A DNA stretch of 64,000 nucleotides. Source: Amyloporia xantha. Taxonomy: Eukaryota > Basidiomycota > Agaricomycetes > Polyporales > Adustoporiaceae. Below the pieces are notes generated by a model. It saw only the letters and a list, made by a program, of their open reading frames with translations, was not told where the DNA came from and did no database searches. Each line of letters begins with the position of its first letter. Position 1 is the first letter of the stretch. Shown piece after piece: positions 23,761-36,504 of the stretch. Both the position numbers and the translations under genes were made by a program. The stretch covers positions 248,001 through 312,000 of the forward strand of contig JAYKKR010000029.1 in assembly GCA_036971615.1 (NCBI GenBank), written 5' to 3'.

Positions 23761-26094
23761 GATCTGTTCCTTCCAGGTGTGCTTATCGCACAGCGGGAGG
23801 AGCACCAAGCCTTACAGCGCTCTACACCAACACACTCCTGGATGTCGAGTGTTGAATTTGCACCAAATGTTGCAGCTCTGCTTGGTGAACAACAGGCCAA
23901 CAACTCTGATCCTGCCTTGTCCACTGATGACACAGATGAAATTGTGAATGTGGATGTAAATGATGGAGACAGGTGGGATGGAGGGCTGGAAGATGGGATT
24001 GAACTTGAGGTGCTGGCAGTGGGTATAGTGGATGTTGGTGACACAGATGATAGTGTGTGAAGCCATGCAAATGTTGGATTGTGCTGGCATGAGGTGGAAA
24101 TTGAGTGGAAGACTTTCTTGGTAAGTTCTGTCCTCCAAACTGCATGGATATATCCTCTTATTGACTTGTCAAAGGATTTTGTCTGTCTTGCAGCATATTG
24201 CATATTGATCTTGTGGTTAGCTCTGCTACTATTCATTCAAATTGTTTGTTGCTTGTTATCTGTATTCCAGAAGACAAGACTATTCTTTGAATGATTGTCA
24301 ATGAACTCAGAGGTCCATAGGGCAGCCCTGCACATCAGCAAAATCCAACTTTTCCTTAGTGCACTTAGAATCTTTGTCTACTTGCACAAACAATAATAGA
24401 CAATTAAGAACAATTAAGAGATAAATAATAACATGTTTGCTGCTTGGGTGTCTTAAAAGTTCCTTAATAAGAGAGCAAGACAGTATAAGCTTTGTAATAA
24501 ATATTGAGTTTTACTGATGCACTCACAGCAGGATATCAATTCAAGTAGACCAAACACAGTGAACACCGGTGCTGGTTAGAGTCACTTAGTCGGCGGGTTG
24601 AATCACACTTCCACCCTGTGACCGGGTTAAACCTGGGAGGGTTAATTAAGGGTGGTTTTCACCCTCTTCATTCGACCAAATTCAACCCAGTCTTGGGGCT
24701 GTTTTCACTATCAACAAAGATTTCGCATGGTGAAAGCGGTCATTTTTCGTGTTACTTTCACCATGTATGCACTGGGTTAGCATAACCCAATATTAGCTAA
24801 AATAACCATGCAGACGGGTGGAAGTTAGCCATGTCTGAGGGTTGATTTCACCCGATTTTGCCTCCATAGTGAAACAAGCACTGCAAATTCTAATCAAGAG
24901 TCATGGACATTTGACTAACATGGTTGCTCTTTCTAGCTGGATGATGTGTACTCTGGCTGGCACTGAGAAGAGTTGGGTGAACGAGCTCTTGATTGACCGA
25001 CACGTTTGTCGCCATTGTCGAATGGGGGGGGGGACCGTGGACGGCCCGGTTTGTGCATGCATCAGCAAATGTCAAATTTGACTTATCCACTTAATCACAC
25101 TTTTTTCGACTTTTTGTCCTGTTTAAGACATTTAAGACTGGTTTAAGACCATTTCAAAGTGAAGGGATTGTATTAATTTTGTCTTAATGCACTTAATTCT
25201 CTTATTAAGACAGATAAGTGCAATATCTTCTATAGTAAATGAGCTGAGACCGATTAGGAAAGTCACGTGCTGGTATTTCCAAATCTGGGGTCTTCCAATT
25301 CGGGAGTGCGCACATTGGACGGTGTCTCCGATCTTCTCGTGTCGCGTTCAAGGGCACGCTATCCTCGCATGTAGGTCACTCACGCGCGTTTCCCATGCGT
25401 TTGGAGGTTTTCCGTCAGTTACTGCGTGTGGTCTATGATTCTCAGGACAGCTCAATCATGTTCAAGAGCACTCAGTACCGACAGGTACCCACATGCAGCA
25501 CTAGCATGCTCACACATGTAATCCGTGTCCAGGTCTTGCTCATTCTAATTTCTCCGGTCATGTATACCATTCATGTGTGGCCTGTGGTGTTCCCCAGTTA
25601 TGCGTGTGGTGTATGTGCACCATCCTCAGGATCTGCATGTGCATGTCTCAGCACTGCTCAGGCTGGCAAAAGGATTTCGGTGTTGGTTTGAGTACAGATA
25701 ATGGGCATGACATACCTCACTACTTGAATATGCTGGCCTGACATCTATGGCATTATAGATGTACAAGATTGGAGGGTGCAGTCCCTACAGTAGTGAGATT
25801 CCACCACACTTTATGTAGTTACTGATTCAAGATTTATTTGACTTCAATGACTTTGAGCTTGGCTAAGTGGGGGGACTCCCTCACCTGTGGACAAGCACAA
25901 GCCAGAGGATGTGATAATTGATGGCTTCATGAGGTCCCATAAGTAGGAATGTTACAGCCACACCGCAAAAAATCACCATTTTGCAGACAGCAAAAATGAT
26001 AAGATAGGCATGTGAAAGGGTTCCATATAAATAACCCCTTTTGCACACTTATCTTACTGCTTTACTGTCTATGAAACAGTAATTTATTTGCAGT
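23761..26094. other. AT-rich transposon-like debris
   Basis: A frame ending at 24060 carries an acidic Asp-rich tail (STDDTDEIVNVDVND) preceded by LFLPGVLIAQREEHQALQ. It resembles transposon-encoded ORFs but is not assigned. Around 24588-24855 a roughly 270-bp stretch rich in TTTCACC/GGGTTAA words has weakly matching inverted ends. Around 25100-25220 repeated TTAAGAC motifs occur. No intact gene was seen. Confidence 0.35.
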
Positions 26095-26820
26095 GCCGTT
26101 TGCAGAACATACGGCGCGTGATCAAAATTTCTTTTTTGGACAAATATATATATATTCTACAGTATATCTGTGTTAGCTCAGTCAATCCATGTTGGACTGT
26201 CTTGAAAATTGGAGCAATGAAATGGCACTGTAAATCCAGAGGGGATGGTCAACTCAGAATTTTAAAATAATAAGTTTGAACACTTTACAAAAAAGTCATC
26301 ATGTCAAGTCAATATATCTGGATTTCTGTGGTTCCTGGGTATTCCTGGGCTTATCCCTGAATATACATTGTCCATATCACTCATATAAAGGGGACTGCAA
26401 ATTTATTTTGTGTGTACAATATTTCTGTTGGTTCCTGGGAACATGGAAATCTGGCTTGGAACAGTGGAAGAAATACAGGTCATATGAACAGGCTACAAAG
26501 AGCCAAAATAAATTTGCAGTCCCCTTTATATGAGTGATATGGACAATGTATATTCAGGGATAAGCCCAGGAATACCCAGGAACCACAGAAATCCAGATAT
26601 ATTGACTTGACATGATGACTTTTTTGTAAAGTGTTCAAACTTATTATTTTAAAATTCTGAGTTGACCATCCCCTCTGGATTTACAGTGCCATTTCATTGC
26701 TCCAATTTTCAAGACAGTCCAACATGGATTGACTGAGCTAACACAGATATACTGTAGAATATATATATATTTGTCCAAAAAAAGAAATTTTGATCACGCG
26801 CCGTATGTTCTGCAAACGGC
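26095..26820. repeat. Near-perfect 316-bp palindrome with 93-nt loop
   Basis: The left arm 26095-26410 and right arm 26504-26820 are reverse complements. The only difference I found is one extra A in an A/T run (six versus seven), and the loop is 26411-26503. Outer ends are GCCGTTTGCAGAAC and GTTCTGCAAACGGC. Immediately outside the left arm is CAGT, a common tip of Tc1/mariner-type elements, but no matching target duplication is visible. There is no coding capacity. The transcript would fold into a very long hairpin. Near identity of the arms implies a recent origin. Confidence 0.9.
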
Positions 26821-27185
26821 TGTAAATGTTACAAATTCGAAATACCTATCAATCTGAGTTCCTGCCACAGTTGTTGAAATCAATATTCACATCACACCGA
26901 TATTCTGCTGTGCGTCGGCACGGGTAGACTGCTAGTAAGTACATTAAGGCAAATTTGACATTTCCTGATGTGGTTGTGGGTAATTACCATAAAAGGTAAC
27001 CACGGCGGACCAGGGTGTTGCAGTGATATGATTGCGACTCCGCTCATGTTGTGTCTTTATACAGCTCTTCCTCTTTGCTTCACTTCGTCAATATAGGTGC
27101 TATTCATCCTCTGTCTTTATCCATATAGCGGATTCCTAGGGTGTCTGGTGCAACAAAGGGTCTGACAGTCATACTAGTGGCACAG
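26821..27185. other. Upstream region of F-box-like gene 2
   Basis: No gene recognised; likely promoter and 5'UTR of the gene starting at 27186. Confidence 0.4.
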
Positions 27186-28654
27186 ATGTCGCGGTCGGAA
27201 GTGATCTCAGCGTCAGAGCTCGAGGTGCGAACGACTCATAGTCTGCATCGCCCTCAACGGATGGTAAGTCTGACCTTTAGATTAGCACCGATTGTTCTCA
27301 TTCAAGTCATGGCAGGAATTGAATAATTCGGTTGTCCTGCATCTCCCCGCTGCTATACGTGACATGATATTCTATCATCTGTCGGACGATCGCCATGTTC
27401 TCGGTATCTGTGGTCTAACGTGCCGGGCATGGTATTCCATAACCAGGGTCTACCTATTCCACTCAGTCCACATCCTAGGGTCCGTTCGCTATGAGGAGTT
27501 CGAGTGGCTACTCCTCCGAGCTCCGCACATTGCTCGCTACGTCCGAGATCTCTCGATCACAATGGATGGCACGTTCTCCTGGCTCGACCAAGAAGCACCG
27601 CGCGTCCTGTTGAAGCTCGATAAAGTCGAGCGGCTCAAACTCAGAAACTGGTCAGCGACGATCATGTCGGACGAGACGAGGCGGAGCCTCCAGCGATTCT
27701 TTCCTCGTGTGCGTACACTGGTCCTGCAGGACACGGCCTTTGCAGGCAACGACCTACCTCTCCTGCTGTCTGCGTGCCCGAGACTCTCCGTCCTTCATAT
27801 GTATGATGTGTTCTGGTCCTACCGGAACAGGGCACTCGTGACCGTCGTAGCCAACTCCAGAAATCGGATACATTCTCTTAGCCTCCGTCGCACATCAGCT
27901 CTCGCATCAGCTTGGCTGACTAATGGCGTATTCGAGATGCGTCTTCGCAAGTTGGAGGCCTGGTGGGAGGAGCCGGCACAAGCCTTACACGTGCGGTATC
28001 TGCTCCAAGAAGCAGGGGAGTCGTTGGAGCATGTAGTACTTGCTCCCAGCCTACGAGAGACTCGATCCGAAGACCCAATTACAGGTGCGTTTTTGTTGAT
28101 TATGTTAGCGTGATGTTGTGGCCAACCGGCCCTCCACAGATCAATCTCTCCTCGGCATAGGCCTCTCAAACAATACCAAACTCATGACTCTACGGATGAT
28201 CGTGGAGACGTGGCGTTCCGACTCGCAGCTATGGGTGCCCAACGTGCTTGAACAGCTCTGCTCTTCCCGCATCCGCTGCATTGAAATCGTGCTTCTCCTG
28301 CGCCAGGCCGACGCCCTGCCAGAGTTGGACTGGGACAGAATCGACCAGCATTTGACCCGTCAGGCCGTGGCCCATCCGTCAGTCAAAGTCCTTCTCGATG
28401 TGCACGCCCCTCTCAGGTCGCCGGCTGGTGGCGTTTCGGCGGAAGATGTGAGAGATGCGATTATGAGCAGGCTGCCAAAGTCGGTTGTTGAGATGCATCA
28501 TCTTCAAGTGGTCTGTACGCACACCGATGATATAGTCGTCTCTTCTGCATGGCCGTGCGGACACCGACTTATTGGGGAGCAGGACACAGGGCAGGACACA
28601 GGGCATGACACAGGGCATGACGTTACGCAGAATACCGGAGCCTCTCCGGGATAA
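27186..28654 (+). CDS. F-box-like protein 2
   Basis: Exons 27186-27263, 27316-28084 and 28140-28654 join in frame. Exon 1 gives MSRSEVISASELEVRTTHSL and is needed because the long second frame has no ATG before the F-box. F-box-like core: LPAAIRDMIFYHLSDD, then CGLTCRAWYSITRVYLFHS. The remainder is leucine-rich with repeated LRL/LSL spacing. The C-terminus ends in a degenerate repeat (QDTGQDTGHDTGHD) encoded by a 12-nt minisatellite. Likely an SCF adaptor-like protein; the target is unknown. It is more divergent from the other three F-box-like genes than they are from each other (LSDD instead of LWDD). Confidence 0.82.
28577..28624 (+). repeat. 12-nt coding minisatellite, four units
   Basis: Units of the type GGGCAGGACACA / GGGCATGACACA, in frame, at the 3' end of F-box-like gene 2; they add Gln/His-Asp-Thr-Gly repeats to the tail. 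Confidence 0.8.
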
Positions 28655-29638
28655 ATTGGCAACCGCCTTAACAAGGTTAATTGTTTCTTGCTGATTGTGA
28701 GTATCTCATCTTTTTGCGAGCTGCGAGTGATGAGACGATCGGTTTTTGTCGGAACAGACGATGTGACTATGGATCACTCCTTCGAAGATCCAATTTCGTT
28801 CTACCGCCAAAGCCACGGACGACCGTTGGTAAAATATCCTAATCTGGCGTTTTGACCGTTCAGTTGTACTTCACAAAGTTGATGTCTCGTTATGCAGTCC
28901 TTAGCCCGGGCGAACTCAAAGGACCAAGCTACGATAATGCTTCCTAATGTCAGCCATTGCGACGCAAGTTAGCCGAGCGAGAAACGGGTTTGTCTGCCAT
29001 CGTGTCAGATGCTGTCCGCTCTCGCCAACAATTTCCTTTGAATATATGTATATACTGGTCCCAGTTATTTCTATCAATGAAAAGAAACTCATTGTAGTTT
29101 GTCACTACTTATACCTGGATTTAGTCGGCAGGTTCAAGATTGAGCTCAGGTGAGGGGCACTTCCTATCATTGACATAACCGTCGTCTGCAGATTCAGAAC
29201 ACGTTATACATCTGCTCAAGACTGCATTGCTTTCGTTAATTAATAGCCTCATTGGGTTTAGACATATTGTCAGTGCTGCAGCAGTCAACGCTGAAAGCTC
29301 TGCGGTCGCCGCGAAATTGTGCTGGGCATACATAATTGTGGCGTCGCATACGGACATCTACATCTACTCCCGAGGAGCATGCTACATTGATATAACTGGT
29401 TCATATTCTGCGCAGCGATTAGGGTCGTCTTTAACATCACAAAGATTGGACGCCAATGCATGAAAAACAGTGAACACCACGCATTTCCTCGAGGTTGTTG
29501 TCTCCAAACATAGCACTCACATAAATAGAGGGCGGATAGATATACAGTGGCTCATTCCCGACTAAACACAGCTTTATACCGAGCCACTCATGTAATCCAA
29601 TCCAATCCAATTGGCTTTCAATGTGGTGTCAATGATCA
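28655..29638. other. Intergenic, no gene recognised
   Basis: Spacer between convergently transcribed F-box-like gene 2 and ALG5; only short unstructured frames. Confidence 0.45.
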
Positions 29639-30951
29639 CTATCGCGGCTGTCCATTGGTAGCTACCGTACTCGAGCGAGAGCTGGAAGGTACCACTTTCC
29701 ATCTCCCGAGTAAATGATTTGCCCTCAACACCAGCAAGTCCCTGAGCATCTGCAAAGAGTCCGTCACGACATTCAGCTTGCTCCCCGAGACCTCGTGCCA
29801 CTCAATGGGCACCTCCGCCACCGGCATGCGCAGCTGTTTTGCAAGCAGCAGCAGCTCGACATCGAAAATCCATGTCGGCAGATGCTGGAAGGGGAAGATG
29901 CGCTGGGCGGCTGCGCGTGAAAATAGCTTGAAGCCGCATTGCGTGTCGCGGATGTGCCCGACACCGACGATACGCAGAATCGTGTGCAGACCATACATCA
30001 GTATGTTCCGGAGCACCGATCGCTGAAGGAGATAGCTGTGAGTGTTATTCTAGGCATGTTAAAGAGACATGGACGCGCACCTTGACCACCGCCTCGGTCT
30101 TGACTAGATGGGCACGACTCCCAACCGCGACGGCGGCCTCCTCATTGGGAGCTATCCGGTCCATCTCCTTCCACAGGAGCTCTAAATCCTCGAATCGACT
30201 CGCCCCATCCGCATCCACCATGAGAAGCCGCCTGCCGCGCCCATGCAACATCCCATGCCGCACCGCCCCTCCTTTGCCAGCATTCTCCTCCAACTTTACG
30301 ACGCGGATGTCACTCTCGGGACATCCCAACGCGAATTTGATCGCCACATCCGCCGTGCCATCCGAGCTTCCGTCGTCCACAATCACGAACTCGTACGTCC
30401 TGCCCTTGAGGGCTGGGTTGGAGAGATGGGTAATGGCAGCCTGGAGCATGCCCGGCATGCGCTCCGTTTCATTGTACGCTGGGACGACGACGGTGAGGTC
30501 GACGCTGGGTGGGTCAGCGATGGAGCCTAGAGGTAATGGTGCTCCGGGGGACTGTGAGGAGCGATAGGTTTTCTCTGAGGCGCGAGCTCTACGTGGCGCG
30601 GGAGAGAGGACGACCAGCGCGATGTAACACTAGTCGGACAAGGGCTGTGTCAGCAAGGTGAACACGCATGGATAAAATATAAAACACGGCGTGTCAGTAC
30701 GGGCGATTACTCGACCCTGACCTGTAAGTTTCGTCTCCACCGCGGCGCGCAAAAGGCCCGCAGCTCGTAGAACAAGGATGATCTGGTGCTCATCATAATA
30801 GTTGTTCTCATGGATGTTGTTCTCAAGAATCTCACAATTCCCTCGCCTCCACATCCAGGATAACTAGAATGAAGCAAAGACACGTACTCACGGTAATAAA
30901 AGAGACGGCGAGCAACGAAATACTCCCGTATAGGATGGTGGATTGGACCAT
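29639..30951 (-). CDS. ALG5: Dolichyl-phosphate beta-glucosyltransferase
   Basis: ER membrane enzyme that makes dolichyl-phosphate glucose from UDP-glucose for the last steps of N-glycan precursor assembly. The catalytic exon carries the GT2 motifs DLTVVVPAYNE, VIVDDGSSDGTAD, KGGAVRHGML, MVDADGASRF and VAVGSRAHL. The last exon (30022-29639) has GVGHIRDTQCGFKLFSR and TWIFDVELLLLAK, the typical ALG5 C-half. The catalytic exon runs from about 30634 to 30081. The start is inferred at 30951: STILYGSISLLAVSFI gives the expected N-terminal membrane helix, followed by an intron of about 255 nt that ends CCGACTAG before CYIALVVLSPAPRR. A further small exon inside this intron cannot be excluded. Confidence 0.9.
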
Positions 30952-32593
30952 CGAATCAGTTCGTCATGAGCTAGCTTCGATAAGGGAGTTCAAGAGAGTG
31001 CAACAGGAGGGGAAAAGGCTGTCAGAAAGAGTGGTCGTGTCCTACGAAGGGATATAAGGATGGGTGCACTGCTGTGTTGCAGGACCAGTGCGGTGGCAGG
31101 AGCTGTGAAACATGTCCAAGTCGGCGTTTGGCGATCTGTAGACGCGAATAACAAGCGCCGAGCGTCTTGTACGCCACCAAATTTCTACGTCGGTCCCAAG
31201 TCGGTCTAGTTGCAGTCTGCAATTTAGTTCTTGACGAACTCTGACCGACAGTGTTCTCAGAGTCGCTCAGATATTCTCATTTGGGTGTCGCCGTTTGAAA
31301 TCCAAGCATTTATTGCTCTTCCCTGGATGGTGAAAATAAATTGCAAGACACATAATTTGAACCGTCTCTCTAAGAGGTCGATACTTCGCTGAGACCTGGC
31401 CTAGTGAGTTTATTAATGTGTCCTCTGGCATTTCCAACGATTCTAATTGGCATCGGGCAGTTCACGAGATCAATTCGATTTCGAGTTGGCCATCCCTCCA
31501 TCCTGTCTTACCGGTACCTTCGTATCAAGGTTAGCTGGATGTGATCGCCACTTTGAAGGCGAAAAGTTTGTGTCGCAGCCTATCATTCGACGTCGTCTTG
31601 CGCTCGCCATTTCTGTTGACTCAAAAGGACTTCCGTGCCTATTACCTCAAGCTGGTGGTCGTCTACTGGGATCACGAATATGATTCCTGAAATTCTGACT
31701 TACATGCTGCAGCTCTATGTCTTGTATCCAGCTTTGCACTGCGGGCGACAGCCAGTCATCACGTTGCACTCTATGATTTCGGCGACCTATTATGCAATCC
31801 ACATTTTGTCCAGTCCCCAAACTTGTCGCGACCATCCGGGATGGCTATAGAACGTTCGAGACCTGTACAGTCGACAAGGCGGACGTTGCCTACGGAATCT
31901 GATATACCCGTGTTTCGATTGAATGGGTTCAAAGGCTGTGTGAGATGTCCTTGAGCGGGCCGCCCCTTCCCGGTTGACCCGATTGTTCTCGCATCCTTCG
32001 GTTCTGGTATGTATTACTCGCATAGCGATGTTTTGCTCACGGGTCTCCAAGGAGGTGAGTGTAAATCAGTGTTGCATAACAACGCTGCTTCGCAGTGTCT
32101 AATTCTGGCCTTCATAGCCACCTCTGGCCCCTGTGTCTCTCTTGAATGACACCCGTTTCGTTTGCGCAACATGTGGAGAACGATGTCAATTACAGCCTTC
32201 TGACTCTTTTATGGTCAGACTGCCGGCGTGTGCCTGCTCACCGGGCCGCTTGTTGAGCGATCAATTCGCATGTGAATGTGATTACTCTGGCCATTAAACG
32301 CCTCTGTAGCTTTCAACGAATACGCGCAAGGATTTTCCATCTGAGACGTTCGACTGCGTCGGGCTGTTGAGCAATTGTCTCATGGCTCTGCCGTAATGGG
32401 TGATGCTATTCAAACCGCCGGCCCGCTGCGAAGTGATGATTTTCCCTTTCCCTACGCTTGATCTCTCTTGTTTCCCTTATGTCCACCTTGTGAGTCCACG
32501 CACTTATAAGTAGAGGTGCTTTTTGGTGGGTGTCCTGTCTGAGACATTGCTCGTTAGCACCAGATTTCATACGGCGCTGTTGGCTCTGTCGTC
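30952..32593. other. Intergenic, no gene recognised
   Basis: Roughly 1.6 kb between the divergent ALG5 and GH28 genes. Frames up to about 85 codons exist on both strands without motifs or splice structure. The right end holds the GH28 promoter. Confidence 0.45.
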
Positions 32594-34522
32594 ATGCTTG
32601 CAGTATCACGCCTCCTGCTTTTCAGTATTACCACCTCTCTCGTGCTTGCATCACCATCAGGCAGTGAGCCCTCCAAGCGCTCGTCCTGTACGGTTGACTC
32701 CGTCTCGTCCGCTTCCGATCTCTCCTCCTGCTCTAGTGTCGTGATCGATTCATTCACCGTTCCTGATGGTGGTAAGTGGGCGAGATGCTAGACGGAGCGT
32801 AGGATGCTATTTGACATGATCTACTCGTCTGTTCTCAGATACGGTGACAATGAGTGTGAGTACTTCCATTATGCAATGCGAGGAGTTTACCTAAATATGA
32901 ATATTTTCCGTAGTTCCAGAAGGGGGCGACAGTCACGATGTCGGGCGAGGTTACTTTTGCTAACACTACAGGTGTGTTAATTCAGTCCAACTCATGACTT
33001 GATGCCAGAAAAAAAACTGACTTTGGAACTCAAAGCGAGTGGTCCTCTCATCACTTTTGGTCAGAGTGTGTTGGTGTCACTGTATTGCTGGTCATTAATA
33101 GAGAATAGAGGGAACGGACATCACGTTTGATGGCGGAGGAAATACCTTTAACGTACGTCGAAGATATGAGTTTGTGCTTTGGGAGCATTGATGACCTCCT
33201 TTCTAGGGTAATGGGGCAGATTATTGGGACGGGCAGGGTACGAATGGAGGCAAAGCAAAGCCTCATCCTTTAATGAGGTGCCCAACCATCCACTTTGAAT
33301 CCGGTGTTCAAATTGCTAAGATACCTCCATCAGAATCAAGGCGTCCGGACAATTTGAGAATTTCATAGTGATTGTTTTTTATGAACAGTCCGTATATTCA
33401 CTGATGGTTGGTGGCTTGTCATAGATATTAAATTCGCCGGCGCAGGCTATTTCAGTCGAGCCTGATGCCGCCCTGACAATCAATAAGGTTACTGTCAATA
33501 ACAAGGCCGGCGACACTGACGAACTTGGACATAACACTGATGTAAGCCGGGCTGGGGCACAATACTGTTCAGGGTAACAATCGCATTTTGGCAGGGCTTC
33601 GATGTAACTGCTTCTGATCTGACGATCACCAATTGCGGTACGTCATATCTCAACACACACATTTTAGAGAAGTCACCATCTCATGTTCTACGTAGTGGTC
33701 GAAAATCAGGACGACTGCATAGCCATAAACTCTGGCTCAAATATCGTCTTCAAAGACAACAGCTGCTCTGGTGGCCATGGTGCGCTCACTCTCCAAGGGG
33801 CGCATTCTCGGAATTAATTATATATGATAGGCATGTCCATCGGATCCATCGCAACAGGGAAGACCGTATCCGGCGTTGTCTTCTCTGGCAACACAGTCAC
33901 GGATTCCATGTATGGCATGCGCATCAAGGTAGACAGTGACGCGACGAGTGGTAGCGTTAGCAATGTCACCTACTCCGGGTAAGCTTTCAACAGAGAAAAT
34001 GGGAATGGGACTTACTGATGACTTGAGTAGAAATACCGTTTCCAGTATTCAAGAATATGGATTGCTCATTACGCAGGTAGGTGCTAATGTGTGGAAAAAT
34101 CGACTCGACGTTGATGAACCTATCCCTGTCAGTCCTACCCTGACAACGACGGGACACCTGGAACTGATACCACGATCAGGTCTGTGTTGTAGAAGCCCTT
34201 AGACTCGGTGATATTTCTGATGTGCTTTCTTCATGCTATGTAGCGACGTCAATTTCGTGGGGAGCGCTACCACCGTTTCCGTGGACTCTGGTGCCTACAG
34301 AGTGACTGTCGACTGTGGGAACTGCGTCGGGTATGTGTTTTAGTCTATGCAGGGAGATATGAAAGCTAACACAACCTTTGAGGACTTGGGATTGGTCCGA
34401 ACTCACTGTCACTGGTGGGGATGCCGGTACCATCGATGCTGACGATGCTACTGTTCGTTCGATTCTTCCGTCATGTAGCCTGCGCTAACGTATGTGTGCA
34501 GATCAACGGCGGTTCGTACTGA
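32594..34522 (+). CDS. Secreted endopolygalacturonase, GH28
   Basis: Hydrolyses alpha-1,4-galacturonan in pectin outside the cell. Many small exons. Exon 1 (32594-32771) gives a signal peptide ([15 protein letters not shown]) and a KR site that may mark propeptide cleavage. Exon 2 (32839-32855) is only 17 nt. GH28 catalytic and substrate motifs are all present: [26 protein letters not shown] and RIK (in YGMRIKVD). The preceding beta-helix strands read [19 protein letters not shown] and [11 protein letters not shown]. The final intron ends GTGTGCAG and the last exon reads INGGSY then stop. There is no broken motif, so this should be active. It fits the pectin-degrading ability of a wood or litter decayer. 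Confidence 0.9.
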
Positions 34523-35243
34523 TCAGGACTGTGGCTATGTATCTGGTCAGAATGCCGTTGGCGCGGATTTTGTTGATTCCATAGTTCCACATGCGTTTGT
34601 ACGAGGTCCAGGGCGTTGCGTTTCAAAAGCTGCATATTTTATTTTCAGCTCTCGATGCTGGGTCTCGCGTGGATGTTGGCGACGGTATTTCATGCTCGAT
34701 GTTGTCTGCTCCTCAAGAATCAAGTCTGTATGTCTCCAAAATGGCTGCATCGTTTATGTGCAATACCAGATGCTTTCCGTGTGCGTGCTGTTTCTGTTCA
34801 CTAACTTAAATTTGAACCGAAGAGTATGAGAACGTGCAACTTCTGCCGCAAGCTTACTCGCTGCACAGCAGCAGACTCCTCAAAACCTTACGATGCGCAC
34901 TTGTGCTGGTAGCGTGCGCCGTGTGGCGTCATGCGGTTCAGTGGCTGAGATGACTTTTGTGGCCTTGTTGTGGCCCCCCGCTGGAACTTCGTGAGATTAG
35001 ATCGTGATCCAGATTGTGAAACGGAGTTCTCCGCAAGGCCACACTCGTTCACCGTAAAGGCCGTCCCATGCTCGGTTGGCCCCCTGCCGCATACCACCAT
35101 CACGTTGACCGGTTAGTCTGTTGCTTTACAGCATAACGTATCTAACTCTCTCTCTATCTTACAGAGGAGCTGCTTTTACAAATCGTTCAAGCATCATCCA
35201 TTGGAGTCTATCGAGCCCGACCGAAGCTGCACACTTCGAAATC
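34523..35243. other. Intergenic, no gene recognised
   Basis: Spacer between GH28 and F-box-like gene 3; short frames only. Confidence 0.45.
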
Positions 35244-36504
35244 ATGCCCGAGACAAATTCGCGGAATTTTCCACCAGAGCTATATGATTACGTTCTGGAT
35301 CACCTCTGGGACGATCGTGATACCCTCGAAGCCTGCAGTCTCACCTGCCGCGTTTGGCTCCCAACCTCGCGCTTCCATCTGTTCTATACGGTTCGCGTTC
35401 GATCAACATGTTCTATTGACCGATTGCGGCTACGATTTGAGAATCATCCAAATATCGCGGTGTACGTTCGGGAGCTCGAGACTCCGGACTTTGAGACAGC
35501 ATGGATCCTATTACCGTCCTTACTTCCCAATATTCAGCACCTCACTGTCACCATGAACGGCAAGCCATGTGGCCTATCAAATGGGAAGAATGATGCGCTT
35601 CTACAGAATCAAGGTGTTCTTCCTTTGATCAAGACGTTGTCCCTGGCACGCATGTCGGTCAACCGAGCGGATCTTCGCTTCGTTTTCTCTATCTTTTCCG
35701 GCCTTTCCGCTTTGCAACTAAAAAGAATAACCGCAAAACTGGATAGCTACACGCTCCCAGAGGACGATAACTCTTTAGCAAAATCTGGGACCCACATTGG
35801 CATACTATCCGCGGAATACACGGACCAGACCATATTGTACTACCTGCTGCGAGTGATGGGCCTCCCGCAAGTCGGGACATTCAGACTTTTCATACAGCAC
35901 ATCGCAGACATCGCATGTGTGTGTAACGTGCTTGAGACTGCTGGAGGCTCCCTTCAGGAGTTGACTATCTCCTTTGATAATAACATTCAGCTGAATCGAC
36001 GACTGGGTATGTACTCTTTTCATATATTTATGTATCACTGCTGACACCATATCAGTGGAATATATACACGCTCAAGACTTCGCACATAAGAACCGTCTTC
36101 GGTCTCTGCACGTGCATTGTATCTATGCGTGGAGAGAATCTGCCCACAATCATGAACATGATCTACTAGTCCTATTCCTCGATCAACTGAAGTCGCCGGA
36201 TCTCAAGAAGATAGAGATTACTCTCGAGCTGTACATGTTTGATTGTGACGACTTCGCCGCTGTCGATTGGACGAGCATCATTCGTTGCTTAACCCGGATA
36301 CCGCATCCACGGCCATGCGTTGTCGTTAACGTCCATAATCGCATAAATTGGCCAGGCTGGACAAACCATGCGATAGACACCGTAGCAGATGGTTTGCAAG
36401 GACTACAGTCGGAAGGAGTACACTTGGGGGTGAACTGCAAGACACTCGCGAGGAGGGCAGATGGACCGTCAAATTTGGAGCATCAGAATCGTTGGATATT
36501 CTAA
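35244..36504 (+). CDS. F-box-like protein 3
   Basis: Exons 35244-36006 and 36056-36504. The start MPETNSRN is followed directly by the F-box-like core FPPELYDYVLDHLWDD, then ACSLTCRVWLPTSRFHLFY (about residues 9-50). The C-terminal part is leucine-rich and has no transmembrane segment. It resembles the gene at 37897 in sequence, intron position and orientation, so the two are probably tandem duplicates. A role as SCF ubiquitin ligase adaptor is inferred from the domain only. Confidence 0.85.

Noticed and set aside
24588..24855. Possible MITE with TTTCACC/GGGTTAA words
   Set aside because: Inverted ends match only loosely and no target duplication was found; left as part of transposon-like debris.
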